From the NCBI GenBank assembly GCA_015487985.1, contig WFOP01000259.1, forward strand, positions 1 to 10,077: a stretch of 10,077 nucleotides of DNA, read 5' to 3'. This stretch comes from Hyphomicrobiales bacterium. GTDB taxonomy: Bacteria > Pseudomonadota > Alphaproteobacteria > Rhizobiales > Devosiaceae. A program made the position numbers and the translations under genes. The notes under the pieces were generated by a model. That model had not been told where the DNA came from. It saw nothing but the letters and a program-made list of their open reading frames with translations, and searched no databases. Positions 1 to 7,703 of this stretch are shown here, piece after piece. Each line of letters starts with the position of its first letter. The stretch's first letter is position 1.

Positions 1-77
1 ACTAAGTACAAGACAATGACCGAGGCTGGAAAACCCGCAAAAGTGGCCATAACCACAATCATGCGCAAAATCATCAT
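1..77 (-). CDS. 5' end of an unidentified gene with a hydrophobic N-terminus, cut by the left edge
   Basis: Reading leftward from an ATG at 77 gives 25 uninterrupted codons to the window edge, starting MMILRMIVVMATFAG and continuing FPASVIVLYL. The segment is strongly hydrophobic with one early arginine, so it could be a signal peptide or a first membrane helix. The start is supported by a good ribosome binding site, AGGGAG, nine bases upstream of the ATG. A second ATG follows immediately, and another occurs at codon 6. The gene has the same direction as parB but is separated from it by about 335 bp with several hairpins, so it is probably transcribed separately. I do not recognise the family from so few residues. 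The open frame is short enough to be chance, and the Shine-Dalgarno match and hydrophobic pattern are the only support. Confidence 0.45.
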   Translation of the reverse strand, partial: MMILRMIVVMATFAGFPASVIVLYL

Positions 78-171
78 AACCGCTAACTCCCTGTTGAGAG
101 ATAACAGAAAATGGTCCAAAATTAGCGCTTGATCAAAACGGATACTTTAGGCTGCTTACGGATTTTGCCAG

Positions 172-190
172 CCTCAATTCAAATTTGAGG
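172..190. other. Small inverted repeat, CCTCAA / TTGAGG
   Basis: A 6-bp perfect stem (172-177 pairing with 185-190) encloses a 7-base loop. No T-run follows on either strand, so it is not a standard intrinsic terminator. It could be a weak RNA structure at the end of the parB transcript or an operator-like palindrome upstream of the left-edge gene. Its role is unknown. Confidence 0.3.
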
Positions 191-223
191 TTATTGACTT
201 AGCATATACCTGGCGTGGATTTA

Positions 224-334
224 CCAGCCCGCCGGCGCGAGGCAATAATCCAGCCCGCCGGCGCGGGGTAATATTCCAGCCCGCCGGCGCGGGGTAATAT
301 TCCAGCCCGCCGGCGCGGGGTAATATTCCAGCCC
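224..334. repeat. 26-bp GC-rich tandem repeat, four units plus a 7-base fragment, each with a hairpin core
   Basis: Units begin at 224, 250, 276 and 302, and a partial copy (CCAGCCC) begins at 328. The second, third and fourth units are identical over all 26 bases. The first differs at three positions. Each unit has a GC-only core, CCCGCCGGCGCGGG, that can fold as a 5-bp stem (CCCGC with GCGGG) around a 4-base loop, followed by an AT-rich tail GTAATATT. The core contrasts sharply with the moderate GC content around it. The array starts about 80 bp past the parB stop codon. Because 26 is not a multiple of three, each unit shifts the reading frame, which argues against a coding role. It could slow or end transcription leaving parB, or be a local expansion of a dispersed palindromic element; this is inference. 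Confidence 0.92.
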
Positions 335-352
335 CAAGCACCGCCATGCTTG
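335..352. other. Hairpin CAAGCA / TGCTTG downstream of parB
   Basis: A 6-bp perfect stem with a 6-base loop lies about 60 bp past the parB stop codon and next to the tandem repeat. No T-run follows in the parB direction, so it is not a classic intrinsic terminator. Together with the repeat hairpins it gives a run of structures that could shape the 3' end of the par transcript. Confidence 0.3.
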
Positions 353-412
353 CTGGCCACGCCCCTTTGCCACGCGCGCCCCACATCTCATCATGACATG
401 TTAATTTTGGGT

Positions 413-1285
413 TTACTTTGCCGCTTTCAGCCGGCGACAAATCGCATCGAGTTGCTCCAGGGACTTATAGTGGATTTCAAGTTTCCCACTTTCGCCCCGG
501 CCCTTCAAATTGACCTGCATACCCAGAAAATCAGACAATTCCTTCTCCAGTGCCAGGCTGTCAGTATTCTTCTGCGCCGGCGCCTTTGGCGGATTATTCT
601 GCTTGTCCTTGCGCTTCTGGCTCATTTCTTCGGCCTGACGCACAGACAAGCCCAGCTTGAGAATCTGCTGCGCAAGATTGGAAGGATCATCCGCCGTAAT
701 AAGAGTGCGGGCATGGCCCGCCGTTAATTCGCCACTGGACAAAAGTCCCTTCACTTCGTCCGGCAAACGCAGCAAGCGAATGGTATTTGCCACATGGGAG
801 CGGCTTTTTCCGATCACCTGGGCCAAATCATTTTGCGTATAATCATATTTGTCCATCAATTCGCCATAGCCAAGCGCCTCATCAATGGAATTAAGGTCCG
901 CACGCTGAACATTTTCAATAATGGCCAGTTCAAGCGCCTCCTTGTCGTCCACTTCGCGAATAATAACCGGAACTTCATGCAGCCCCGCCTTTTGGGCGGC
1001 ACGCCAGCGCCGCTCACCGGCAATGATTTCATAAGTATCAGGGTCCACGTCGCTGGGGCGCACCAGAATTGGCTGCATAACACCCTTTTCTCGAATGGAA
1101 TTTGCCAATTCCTCCAACTGATCATTATCAAACTCCCGGCGTGGATTATGCCGGTTGGCAATGATAAATTCCACCGGCAGCCGCTTGATGCCACTGGGCT
1201 CAAGAACCCGGGGTCCATCAATGGGGGCAACATCACCAATCAGCGCCGCCAGGCCACGTCCTAGTCGTGAGGGCTTTTGAGTCAT
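413..1285 (-). CDS. parB: Chromosome partition protein ParB (parS-binding CTPase clamp)
   Basis: ParB binds parS near the origin, closes into a CTP-dependent sliding clamp and spreads along DNA. It stimulates the ATPase of ParA to move sister origins apart. The 290-residue product has the usual length and domain order. LGRGLAALIGD at about residues 8-18 is the N-terminal ParA-contact motif. The ParB/Srx CTP-binding domain follows, with GERRWRA at 90-96 and ENVQRADLN at 124-132. A helix-turn-helix lies at about 150-171 (TQNDLAQVIGKSRSHVANTI). After a charged, proline-containing linker (about 222-243) comes a C-terminal dimerisation domain ending KAAK. I chose the ATG at 1285 over the TTG just before it, because AAGGA lies seven bases upstream of the ATG. 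That binding site overlaps the parA stop (TAAGGA), implying translational coupling. The gap to parA is 10 bp. Confidence 0.97.
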   Translation of the reverse strand: MTQKPSRLGRGLAALIGDVAPIDGPRVLEPSGIKRLPVEFIIANRHNPRREFDNDQLEELANSIREKGVMQPILVRPSDVDPDTYEIIAGERRWRAAQKAGLHEVPVIIREVDDKEALELAIIENVQRADLNSIDEALGYGELMDKYDYTQNDLAQVIGKSRSHVANTIRLLRLPDEVKGLLSSGELTAGHARTLITADDPSNLAQQILKLGLSVRQAEEMSQKRKDKQNNPPKAPAQKNTDSLALEKELSDFLGMQVNLKGRGESGKLEIHYKSLEQLDAICRRLKAAK

Positions 1286-1295
1286 CAAATATTCC

Positions 1296-2108
1296 TTATG
1301 CCGCGCTTAAGCGCCGTTCGCGCCGGATAACTTCGGTGGCCAACTTGAGGTAAGCCTGACTTCCAGCGCATTTCAAATCGTATAATAATGCAGGTTTGCC
1401 GTAAGAAGGTGCCTCGGACAAGCGCACATTTCGCGGAATAACAGTATTATAGACCAAATCACCCATTTCACTGCGCACATCGTGCAACACCTGATCAGAA
1501 AGGTTGTTACGCCGGTCAAACATTGTCATCACAATACCCTGAACATGCAGCCGCCCATTCAAGGTTGTGCGGATCTGTTCAATTGTCTGCAACAATTGGC
1601 TCAGCCCCTCCAAGGCAAAAAACTCACATTGCAATGGCACCAGAACCGCATCTGCGGCCGCAAGCGCATTGATCGTCAACAGATTAAGTGAAGGGGGACA
1701 ATCAATCAGCACATAGGTAATAGGCTGACCGTCAATGGTGGCATCGGCCATATCACTCAGCGCCGCATGCAGGCGATAGGCCCGGTCCTGGTCGGCGGCA
1801 ATACTCATCTCCACCCCCAGCAAATCCATAGTTGAAACAACCAGAGATACGCCGGGAACGGTACTTGGCACCATCGCTTCCGCCACTCGGGCCTCCCCCA
1901 CCAGAACGTCATAGGCGGACACATCACGCGCCTGCCTTGAAATACCCATCCCGGTGGACGCATTGCCCTGCGGATCCACATCAACAATAAGCACACGCTC
2001 CCCCACAGCCGCCAACGCGGTCGCAAGGTTTATTGCGGTAGTTGTCTTTCCAACACCACCTTTTTGATTGGCCAAAGTAAGAATACGCGCGCCCAACCGA
2101 TTCTCCAT
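1296..2108 (-). CDS. parA: Chromosome partition ATPase ParA
   Basis: ParA is a deviant-Walker ATPase that coats the nucleoid as ATP-bound dimers and pulls ParB-parS complexes along a gradient. From the ATG at 2108 the product has 270 residues, a normal chromosomal ParA length with no extra N-terminal DNA-binding domain. The deviant Walker A motif KGGVGKTT is at 16-23 with its signature lysine, the A' motif DVDPQGN at about 43-49, and Walker B YVLIDCPPSL at 132-141. The conserved SEAPSYGKP is at about 231-239. Two in-frame alternatives exist upstream, GTG at 2117 and TTG at 2132. None of the three has a strong ribosome binding site, so the start is uncertain by up to eight codons. It lies 50 bp after rsmG and 10 bp before parB, and is probably cotranscribed with both. 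Confidence 0.97.
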   Translation of the reverse strand: MENRLGARILTLANQKGGVGKTTTAINLATALAAVGERVLIVDVDPQGNASTGMGISRQARDVSAYDVLVGEARVAEAMVPSTVPGVSLVVSTMDLLGVEMSIAADQDRAYRLHAALSDMADATIDGQPITYVLIDCPPSLNLLTINALAAADAVLVPLQCEFFALEGLSQLLQTIEQIRTTLNGRLHVQGIVMTMFDRRNNLSDQVLHDVRSEMGDLVYNTVIPRNVRLSEAPSYGKPALLYDLKCAGSQAYLKLATEVIRRERRLSAA

Positions 2109-2158
2109 TTCACTCACTAAACCAGCAAACAATCACCCGATGCCATTGCACGGACAAC

Positions 2159-2815
2159 TCAACCTGACTTCAATTGAAGCCGGGAAATATCCAAAATAAC
2201 ACCAGAATCATCTGTTTTACTGGGTACACTTATCACATTAAACACCCATTTGGCACCAGAGTCCTCTAATTCCAGACGATATTCAACACCTTTATGAAAT
2301 AACGCACAGGTGTTTTTTGACCAGAATGGATAAGACAATCCCAGCAATTGCTGAAGCGACGCGGTCGCGCGCGATGTAATCAGATCAACCTGCCCCAAAT
2401 CCCCCGGATCAACCTGCTCCACGCGACACCCATGAACCCACAGCCCGAGATCCAATTGACGCGAGACCGTTTTTAGAAAAGCCGCCTTGCGTTTATTGGC
2501 TTCAATCAGGTGAAATTCGATACCACGTCCCTTAAGAGCAATCGCCAGGGGAATGGCCGGAAAACCACCACCGCTGCCAATATCCATAACCCGACGTACC
2601 GACCGTTTAATCAAGGAAGATATCTGCAAACTGTCAAATACATGGCGATGCCAAAACTCATTCAATGTTTCACGTGAAACAAGGTTTTGAATGCGCTGCC
2701 ACTTCACAAGCAATTCTTCAAATTGTAACAGTTCCGCCCTGATCTCCAAAACATCCCGATCAGGAACAAAGCCAACCTCCTCCAACAGGCGGATCAAGTC
2801 AGTTTCAGGAGTCAT
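2159..2815 (-). CDS. rsmG: 16S rRNA (guanine-N7)-methyltransferase RsmG (GidB)
   Basis: RsmG methylates N7 of a conserved guanine in the 530 loop of 16S rRNA (G527 in E. coli), using S-adenosylmethionine. The 218-residue product shows the family signature [20 protein letters not shown] at about 44-63. The SAM-binding motif [15 protein letters not shown] is at 78-92, and the second-strand acidic residue is in [11 protein letters not shown] at about 104-114. TSRA follows at 147-150. The start at 2815 overlaps the end of mnmG by 11 bp. AAGG lies nine bases upstream. A longer frame reaches 2956, but its extra 47 residues are cysteine- and arginine-rich, unlike the family, and lie inside mnmG. The codons for VSRET form a perfect parS site, so this stretch has two functions. 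In many bacteria, loss of this gene gives low-level streptomycin resistance (family knowledge). Confidence 0.96.
   Translation of the reverse strand: MTPETDLIRLLEEVGFVPDRDVLEIRAELLQFEELLVKWQRIQNLVSRETLNEFWHRHVFDSLQISSLIKRSVRRVMDIGSGGGFPAIPLAIALKGRGIEFHLIEANKRKAAFLKTVSRQLDLGLWVHGCRVEQVDPGDLGQVDLITSRATASLQQLLGLSYPFWSKNTCALFHKGVEYRLELEDSGAKWVFNVISVPSKTDDSGVILDISRLQLKSG
2666..2681. promoter_or_regulatory. parS: parS site 1: perfect 16-bp palindrome inside rsmG
   Basis: TGTTTCACGTGAAACA matches the widely conserved bacterial chromosomal parS consensus at every base and is fully palindromic. It is the loading site for ParB, encoded 1.4 kb to the left. It lies in rsmG and covers the codons for Val46-Ser-Arg-Glu-Thr50, a stretch also conserved for the protein's own function. 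Given the perfect match near parAB, I am nearly certain of the call, though binding is not shown. Confidence 0.95.
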
Positions 2816-4724
2816 TTTGACGTGCCTTGGGTCGTTCTGTCTCAGATTGCGCCGTAACGGCTTGTTCCGTCCCTGAATTATTTCCACGCCGAATAGTGGC
2901 CAGCAGCAACAATATGGCCGCCGGTGTAATCCCTTCAATCCGCTGAGCCTGGGCAATGGTTCGCGGCCTGTGTCTTTGCAGTTTTTCCTTTAGCTCATTG
3001 GAAAGGCCGGGGATCAACATATATTCAATCCACTCAGGGATAATTTTCCGCTCATCCTTTTGAACCAGTTCAACATCAAGCTGCTGACGTTCAAGATAAG
3101 GCGCATAACGTGCATCAACCGCCAGCTGCAATAAAATATCATCTTCAATACCATCAAGCTCGCCCCAGATGTTCTTTACATCCTGCACAGAAACCCCCGG
3201 ATAAGATAACAAATCAAACGCGCTGCGGCGTTTACCGTCCGCATTTATATTCACCCCGAACTTGGCCGCGCGGTTTGGCGTCGCCTCCAGTCGCTCCAGC
3301 AACTCTTTACCAATAGACAGTTTGTGCTTTTTGCCAAGATAGTGTTCCTTGCGCCTGTCATCCACCAGGCCCAACTTCATACCAATGCCCGTCAAACGCT
3401 GGTCGGCATTGTCACTGCGTAAATGCAACCTGAATTCAGCCCGTGAGGTAAACATTCGATACGGTTCAGAAACGCCCCGCATCACAAGATCATCAATCAT
3501 CACCCCGATATAGCTCAGGGTGCGCGACAACTCAAATGCTGGCTCTCCAAGGCTGTTCAGAGCGGCATTGGCCCCGGCCACCAACCCCTGGGCGGCAGCC
3601 TCCTCATAACCCGTTGTTCCGTTGATCTGGCCGGCCAGAAACAAGCCGGGCAACCTGTTTAATTCAAGAGAATGCGACAATTCCTGTGGATTCACAAAAT
3701 CATATTCCACAGCATAACCCGGCTGAATAATTTCAACCTGCTCCAATCCAGCCATCGTCTGGAGAAACTTCAACTGAATATCCAGTGGCAAAGACGTAGA
3801 AACACCGTTGGGATAAATAAGATCATCCTTCAGCCCCTCAGGTTCTAAAAAAACCTGATGGCTGTTGCGCTCCTCAAAACGCACCACCTTATCCTCAATT
3901 GACGGGCAGTATCGTGGACCCAAACTGTCAATTTTCCCCGAATATATCGCAGATACATGCAAATTCTCCCGAATAACCTCATGGGTTCGTTCATTTGTAT
4001 GGGTAATGGCACAATCAACCTGCTCACCCGTTATCTCTTTGGTTAAAAAGGAAAAAGGTTGAGGATTTTCATCACCTTGCTGGATATCCAATTGCGAAAA
4101 ATCAATGCTTTTTGCGCTCAGGCGCGGCGGTGTTCCGGTTTTAAGACGACCCATCTGCAACCCCAGACCATAAAGACGTCTGGAAAGTCCCAAAACCGAC
4201 TTTTCCCCAACCCGCCCGGCCTGGGAACTTTCGCTACCCAAATGAATAATACCATTTAGAAAGGTGCCGGTGGTCAAAACGACACTTTTTGCCCCAATGC
4301 GCTCCCCGGAAAGCAAAATAACGCCGATCACACGACCATTTTCGATCCAAAGATCATCCACTTCTGCTTCCAACAGTTCAAGATGTTCAATATCACGAAG
4401 CGCCTTGCCCATGGCATTTCGATAAAGAGCACGGTCAATTTGGGCCCTTGGGCCTTGAACCGCAGGTCCCTTTTTGCGATTAAGCACACGAAATTGAATG
4501 CCCGCCTGATCGGAAATACTCCCCATCAAGCCCCCCAATGCATCAATTTCGCGAATGAGATGCCCCTTGCCCAGGCCCCCCATAGCCGGATTACAGCTCA
4601 TTTCTCCAATGGTTTTTAATCTGTGTGTAATAAGCAGGGTCGCACCACCCAGGCGTGATGACGCGGCAGCTGCCTCGCACCCGGCATGTCCACCTCCGAC
4701 AACAATTGTATCAAATTTGCGCAT
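2805..4724 (-). CDS. mnmG: tRNA uridine-5-carboxymethylaminomethyl modification enzyme MnmG (GidA), FAD-binding subunit
   Basis: MnmG works with MnmE to place a carboxymethylaminomethyl (or aminomethyl) group at C5 of the wobble uridine in certain tRNAs, using FAD and methylene-tetrahydrofolate. The 639-residue product has the N-terminal dinucleotide-binding motif VVGGGHAG at about 8-15, [12 protein letters not shown] at 44-55, and GTFLNG at about 153-158. Catalytic cysteine 273 is in [11 protein letters not shown], and [17 protein letters not shown] is at about 364-380. The C-terminal helical domain used for MnmE contact ends GITPAAI (598-604), followed by a poorly conserved hydrophilic tail of about 30 residues. 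I chose the ATG at 4724 ([12 protein letters not shown]), as usual in the family. An in-frame GTG at 4733 would add three residues, and neither start has a clear Shine-Dalgarno. The 70-bp leader to mnmE contains two parS-like sites. Confidence 0.97.
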   Translation of the reverse strand: MRKFDTIVVGGGHAGCEAAAASSRLGGATLLITHRLKTIGEMSCNPAMGGLGKGHLIREIDALGGLMGSISDQAGIQFRVLNRKKGPAVQGPRAQIDRALYRNAMGKALRDIEHLELLEAEVDDLWIENGRVIGVILLSGERIGAKSVVLTTGTFLNGIIHLGSESSQAGRVGEKSVLGLSRRLYGLGLQMGRLKTGTPPRLSAKSIDFSQLDIQQGDENPQPFSFLTKEITGEQVDCAITHTNERTHEVIRENLHVSAIYSGKIDSLGPRYCPSIEDKVVRFEERNSHQVFLEPEGLKDDLIYPNGVSTSLPLDIQLKFLQTMAGLEQVEIIQPGYAVEYDFVNPQELSHSLELNRLPGLFLAGQINGTTGYEEAAAQGLVAGANAALNSLGEPAFELSRTLSYIGVMIDDLVMRGVSEPYRMFTSRAEFRLHLRSDNADQRLTGIGMKLGLVDDRRKEHYLGKKHKLSIGKELLERLEATPNRAAKFGVNINADGKRRSAFDLLSYPGVSVQDVKNIWGELDGIEDDILLQLAVDARYAPYLERQQLDVELVQKDERKIIPEWIEYMLIPGLSNELKEKLQRHRPRTIAQAQRIEGITPAAILLLLATIRRGNNSGTEQAVTAQSETERPKARQNDS

Positions 4725-4794
4725 ATAAATCACACGGCCAGTTATGTTTCACGTGAATCAATTTAGCAGGTAAGGTGAACGTGTTTCACGTGAA
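4725..4794. other. mnmE-mnmG spacer carrying parS-like sites
   Basis: This is the longest gap inside the leftward gene run (70 bp). It contains one full parS-like 16-mer and nearly all of a second, 37 bp apart, which together take up about 40% of its length. The two sites share TGTTTCACGTGAATCA, and the match continues with an AT-rich flank. I see no separate promoter for mnmG here. ParB bound at these sites would sit in the leader of mnmG, so it could influence transcription through the operon; that is inference. Confidence 0.6.
4745..4760. promoter_or_regulatory. parS: parS-like site 2 in the mnmG leader
   Basis: TGTTTCACGTGAATCA matches the perfect parS palindrome at 15 of 16 positions, with T in place of A at position 14. 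The central TTTCACGTGAA is intact. It lies 21 bp upstream of the mnmG start codon, between two genes, so no coding constraint explains it. The identical variant recurs 37 bp away, which supports it as a real ParB site rather than a chance match. Confidence 0.85.
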
Positions 4795-4797
4795 TCA
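4782..4797. promoter_or_regulatory. parS: parS-like site 3 overlapping the mnmE stop codon
   Basis: This second copy of TGTTTCACGTGAATCA has the same single deviation from the perfect palindrome as the site at 4745. Its last three bases are the complement of the mnmE TGA stop (4795-4797), so the end of mnmE and the ParB site share sequence. Sites 2 and 3 start 37 bp apart, which is about 3.5 helical turns. Confidence 0.85.
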
Positions 4798-6126
4798 TTT
4801 CCCGATACAAAACCCGGCAAAAACACGATCAAGAACATCTTCCGCATCTACCCGACCCAGTAACCGCTGCAAAGAAAAAATACAATGGCGAAGATCCTCC
4901 GCCGCCAATTCCAGATCGACACCGGGGCCTGCCTCATCCAGCTTCGCAATTACACGCACTAAACCCTCAAGGCCATCCCTAAGGGCCATTACATCTCTTT
5001 CCCGGGAAATAAGGCTCACTCCGCCACTATGGCTCAATTTGTCATATTCAAGGGCAATCCGGCATTCCAGTGCCTCAATCTCCCCCTTCAGGGCACAAAT
5101 ATTCACCGCATTATCCGCCGAACTGGACAAATCAACCTTGTTACGGACATGAACGACATTACAGTCTTCAAAATCAGGCCTCTGTTCGCTATGAGCAACA
5201 TCTTCTGCGCTGACCCAAAGCAATAAATCACAAGACGCCGCCATTTCCAGTGATCGCCTGACACCCTCCCGCTCCGCCTTGCTGGCAGCTTCGCGGATGC
5301 CGGCACTATCAAGCAACAAGACCAACCGCCCACCCAAATCTAACTGAACTTCCTGAATATCCCGTGTGGTGCCTTGTTCATCCGTCACAATTGCCCGATT
5401 TAAGCGTGTTAGCGCGTTGATAATACTGGATTTTCCAACATTTGGCAGACCAAGCAGGCCAACACGAAATCCCTTTCTAACGATTCGGCCAAACTTAAAA
5501 CCTTCAATTCGAAATTTTATTTCCTCGGCAATTTTTTTCAGGTCCAGAGCCATGGATTGTAAATCCAATCCCGCAACATCCTCTTCATCCGAAAAATCCA
5601 AAAAGGCCTCAAGCACCGAAAGATTTTGAATAAGAACTTTTCGCCAGCCATCAACAATCTGCGTCAGACCACCATTATAGCGTGCAATGGCCTGCTGACG
5701 CTGACCTTCCGTCTCCGCCTGGAGCAAGTCCCCCAAACCATCAATTTCACTCAGATTCAGGCGGCCATTTTCAAAAGCACGTCGACTAAATTCCCCCGCC
5801 TGTGCCAGACGAACACCCTTAATTGAAGAAATTACATCCAGCATCTTTTGCACAACAGCAACAGACCCGTGAACATGCAGTTCTACAATATCCTCCCCAG
5901 TAAAACTCTTGGGTCCAGAAGTATAAAATACCATGCCCTGGTCAATTATCTGACCTGTTTCCGGGTCAACTATATTGCAGAGCGTCAACTTTCGCCTGAC
6001 AGGAGATTTTATTGAGAATATATTTAAAATATATTTGCACTTGGGACCGCTAATACGAATAATAGCAATACCGGACGGTAGGTCTCCAGTTGCCAGAGCA
6101 GCAATGGTGTCATTCACCATTGCCAT
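4795..6126 (-). CDS. mnmE: tRNA modification GTPase MnmE (TrmE)
   Basis: MnmE is the GTPase partner of MnmG in wobble-uridine modification of tRNA; K+-dependent G-domain dimerisation drives the reaction. The 443-residue product is of normal length. The N-terminal tetrahydrofolate-binding domain covers about 1-120 (DTIAALATG at 6-14, GEFSRRAFENGRLNL at 111-125). A helical domain follows, split around the G domain: G1 GLPNVGKS at 226-233, G2 GTTRD at 252-256, G3 DSAG at 273-276, and G4 NKVD at 329-332. The protein ends with the expected C-terminal CIGK, whose cysteine takes part in catalysis. The first ATG at 6126 is only 2 bp from the rho stop codon. A second in-frame ATG two codons later (6120) has TAGAG about six bases upstream and may be the true start. 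The stop codon lies in a parS-like site. Confidence 0.97.
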   Translation of the reverse strand: MAMVNDTIAALATGDLPSGIAIIRISGPKCKYILNIFSIKSPVRRKLTLCNIVDPETGQIIDQGMVFYTSGPKSFTGEDIVELHVHGSVAVVQKMLDVISSIKGVRLAQAGEFSRRAFENGRLNLSEIDGLGDLLQAETEGQRQQAIARYNGGLTQIVDGWRKVLIQNLSVLEAFLDFSDEEDVAGLDLQSMALDLKKIAEEIKFRIEGFKFGRIVRKGFRVGLLGLPNVGKSSIINALTRLNRAIVTDEQGTTRDIQEVQLDLGGRLVLLLDSAGIREAASKAEREGVRRSLEMAASCDLLLWVSAEDVAHSEQRPDFEDCNVVHVRNKVDLSSSADNAVNICALKGEIEALECRIALEYDKLSHSGGVSLISRERDVMALRDGLEGLVRVIAKLDEAGPGVDLELAAEDLRHCIFSLQRLLGRVDAEDVLDRVFAGFCIGK

Positions 6127-6128
6127 CT

Positions 6129-7394
6129 CTAGGTATTCATAGAATCAAAGAAATCACTATTGGTTTTGGTCTGACGCAACTTATCCAATAAAAACTCCAT
6201 CGCATCAACAGTACCCATGGGGGTAAGAATACGCCGCAATACATACATTTTCTTCAAAATTTCCGGATCAACGATCAGCTCTTCTTTGCGTGTACCGGAT
6301 TTAGTAATATCCATTGCCGGGAAAATCCGTCGATCTGAAACCTTGCGATCAAGAATCAACTCAGAATTTCCAGTTCCCTTGAATTCTTCAAAAATCACTT
6401 CATCCATACGGCTGCCCGTATCAATCAGCGCTGTGGCAATAATTGTCAAAGAGCCACCCTCTTCAATGTTTCGTGCGGCGCCAAAAAACCTCTTGGGCCG
6501 TTGTAGAGCATTGGCATCCACACCACCGGTAAGCACCTTGCCTGAAGAGGGAACAACGGTGTTATAGGCTCGGCCCAGCCGGGTAATGGAATCAAGCAGA
6601 ATTACAACATCACGACCATGTTCCACCAGCCTCTTGGCCTTTTCCAATACCATTTCAGTCACCTGGACATGCCGCGTTGCCGGCTCATCAAAGGTTGAAG
6701 AAATAACCTCCCCTTTTACCGATCGCTGCATGTCCGTTACTTCTTCGGGACGTTCATCAATCAGCAAAACTATCAGATAACATTCAGGGTGATTATGGGC
6801 CACGGACTGCGCAATATTTTGCAACAAAACCGTTTTACCGGTTCGGGGCGGCGCCACGATTAAAGCGCGTTGTCCCTTGCCCATTGGCGCCACCAGATCT
6901 ATCACACGGGCGCTTTTATCCTTGATCGTGGGGTCTGATACTTCCATTACCAAACGCTCATCAGGATAAAGAGGCGTCAGGTTATCAAAATTAACAGTAT
7001 GCTTTGCTTTTTCAGGTTCTTCAAAATTAATTCGGTTTACCTTCAAAAGCGCAAAATATCTTTCCCCATCCTTGGGTGAACGAATTTGCCCTTCAACAGT
7101 ATCCCCAGTTCGAAGAGAAAATTTTCTTATTTGTGAAGGACTTACATAAATATCATCAGGACCGGGAAGGTAATTTGCATCTGGGGAGCGTAAAAAACCA
7201 AAACCGTCTGAAAGAACTTCAACGACACCTTCACCGATAATATCAATATCTTTATCAGCATGAATTTTCAGAATTGCAAACATAAGTTCCTGTTTGCGCA
7301 GTGTAGAGGCATTTTCCACATCTATACTGTCGGCAAATGCTAAAAGTTCAGCGGGACTTTTTTCTTTGAGTTCACGCAATTTTAGATTTTTCAT
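6129..7394 (-). CDS. rho: Transcription termination factor Rho
   Basis: Rho is the hexameric RNA helicase that ends transcription at unstructured C-rich RNA. The 421-residue product has all of its parts. The N-terminal helical Rho_N domain (about 1-48; [13 protein letters not shown]) is followed by the cold-shock-like primary RNA-binding domain with GFGFLRS at 64-70. The RecA-like motor has Walker A APPRTGKT at 181-188, [10 protein letters not shown] at 213-222, and Walker [12 protein letters not shown] at 263-273. The Q-loop [14 protein letters not shown] is at about 284-297 and the R-loop FEEFKGTGN at 335-343. There is no N-terminal insertion of the kind seen in actinobacteria. The start ATG at 7394 has AAAGG 12 bases upstream, which is rather far, and a four-codon reading frame overlaps it. 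It is the first gene of the leftward run, facing the presumed origin; rho is often autoregulated in other bacteria, but I see no direct proof of that here. Confidence 0.98.
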   Translation of the reverse strand: MKNLKLRELKEKSPAELLAFADSIDVENASTLRKQELMFAILKIHADKDIDIIGEGVVEVLSDGFGFLRSPDANYLPGPDDIYVSPSQIRKFSLRTGDTVEGQIRSPKDGERYFALLKVNRINFEEPEKAKHTVNFDNLTPLYPDERLVMEVSDPTIKDKSARVIDLVAPMGKGQRALIVAPPRTGKTVLLQNIAQSVAHNHPECYLIVLLIDERPEEVTDMQRSVKGEVISSTFDEPATRHVQVTEMVLEKAKRLVEHGRDVVILLDSITRLGRAYNTVVPSSGKVLTGGVDANALQRPKRFFGAARNIEEGGSLTIIATALIDTGSRMDEVIFEEFKGTGNSELILDRKVSDRRIFPAMDITKSGTRKEELIVDPEILKKMYVLRRILTPMGTVDAMEFLLDKLRQTKTNSDFFDSMNT

Positions 7395-7405
7395 AAACCA
7401 GTCAT
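7391..7405 (-). other. Four-codon open frame (MTGL) overlapping the rho start
   Basis: ATG ACT GGT TTA TGA runs leftward, and its stop codon shares bases with the rho ATG (ATGA overlap). The AAAGG that might serve rho lies one base before this ATG, which is too close for efficient use. It may be chance. E. coli rho has a leader with a short reading frame, but this one is much shorter and no homology is implied. Confidence 0.2.
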
Positions 7406-7446
7406 ACCTTTGTCAGGTGTTTGCAGGAATTTAACAAATTGAAAAA

Positions 7447-7460
7447 CGATTTGAAAATCG
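7447..7460. other. Inverted repeat CGATTT-GA-AAATCG in the rho leader
   Basis: A perfect 6-bp inverted repeat separated by two bases lies about 55 bp upstream of the rho start codon. With so short a centre it is more likely a protein-binding palindrome than an RNA hairpin. It could be a rho operator or part of the origin; nothing else identifies it. Confidence 0.3.
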
Positions 7461-7509
7461 AAAAGGAGGGACCTGTTTTTTAGAGGGCTTATCAGTTGAT
7501 TGCAAGTGA

Positions 7510-7625
7510 CCCGTTTAAAATTTCTTTTTTCGAATTTTGTTATTTAATTTCTCTAATCTAGGCTCAATCTGGCTTTCAATAAAAGAAGATAAGAATCTTT
7601 TTGTTTTAATCTTTATTATTATGAA
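7510..7625. other. AT-rich stretch, candidate DNA-unwinding element
   Basis: This stretch is dominated by A and T runs (for example TTTAAAATTTCTTTTTTCG and TTTATTATTATG), clearly more AT-rich than the genes around it. In bacterial origins such a segment sits beside DnaA boxes and melts first. The nearest DnaA-box-like sequence starts 23 bp to its right. A small inverted repeat AAGAT-AAGA-ATCTT (7586-7599) overlaps a GAATC sequence, a potential CcrM methylation site, at 7593. Confidence 0.5.
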
Positions 7626-7647
7626 CGTGCATAACGGGAACTAAAAA

Positions 7648-7656
7648 TTATCCGCA
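7648..7656 (+). promoter_or_regulatory. DnaA-box-like 9-mer TTATCCGCA
   Basis: One mismatch from TTATCCACA (G for A at position 7). It lies just right of the AT-rich stretch, in the arrangement expected for an origin. Single-mismatch 9-mers are not rare, so the support comes from its clustering with two others. Confidence 0.5.
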
Positions 7657-7703
7657 TCAATCCCCAAAATTCATCAAGAGCAAACATCCACCATTCTAAA
7701 ACC

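Larger units (their letters stand above)
78..412. other. Intergenic region between parB and the left-edge gene, with no convincing gene
   Basis: This 335-bp stretch lies downstream of parB and upstream of the left-edge open frame. It holds, from right to left in the direction of parB transcription, a hairpin at 335-352, a 26-bp GC-rich tandem repeat at 224-334, and a hairpin at 172-190. Beyond that lies an AT-richer 100 bp that probably carries the leader and promoter of the left-edge gene. I found no clear -35/-10 pair there. Open frames can be drawn through the repeat, but they consist of the repeat read in shifting frames and are rejected as genes. Confidence 0.6.

Noticed and set aside
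224..334. A CRISPR array
   Set aside because: The units are directly adjacent with no unique spacers, and no cas genes are present in the window.
174..440. Leftward open frames across the tandem repeat (88 and 61 residues, rich in PRRRAG and PAPAGW)
   Set aside because: They are the 26-bp repeat read in successive frames; the unit is not a multiple of three, and one overlaps the parB end. No family resemblance is seen.
350..1264. Rightward open frames antisense to parB (125, 61 and 156 residues)
   Set aside because: They are shadows of the parB coding strand; parB is complete and has all its family motifs.
2816..2956. An N-terminal extension of RsmG by 47 residues
   Set aside because: It lies wholly within mnmG, has a cysteine- and arginine-rich composition unlike the family, and the ATG at 2815 gives the normal RsmG N-terminus and length.
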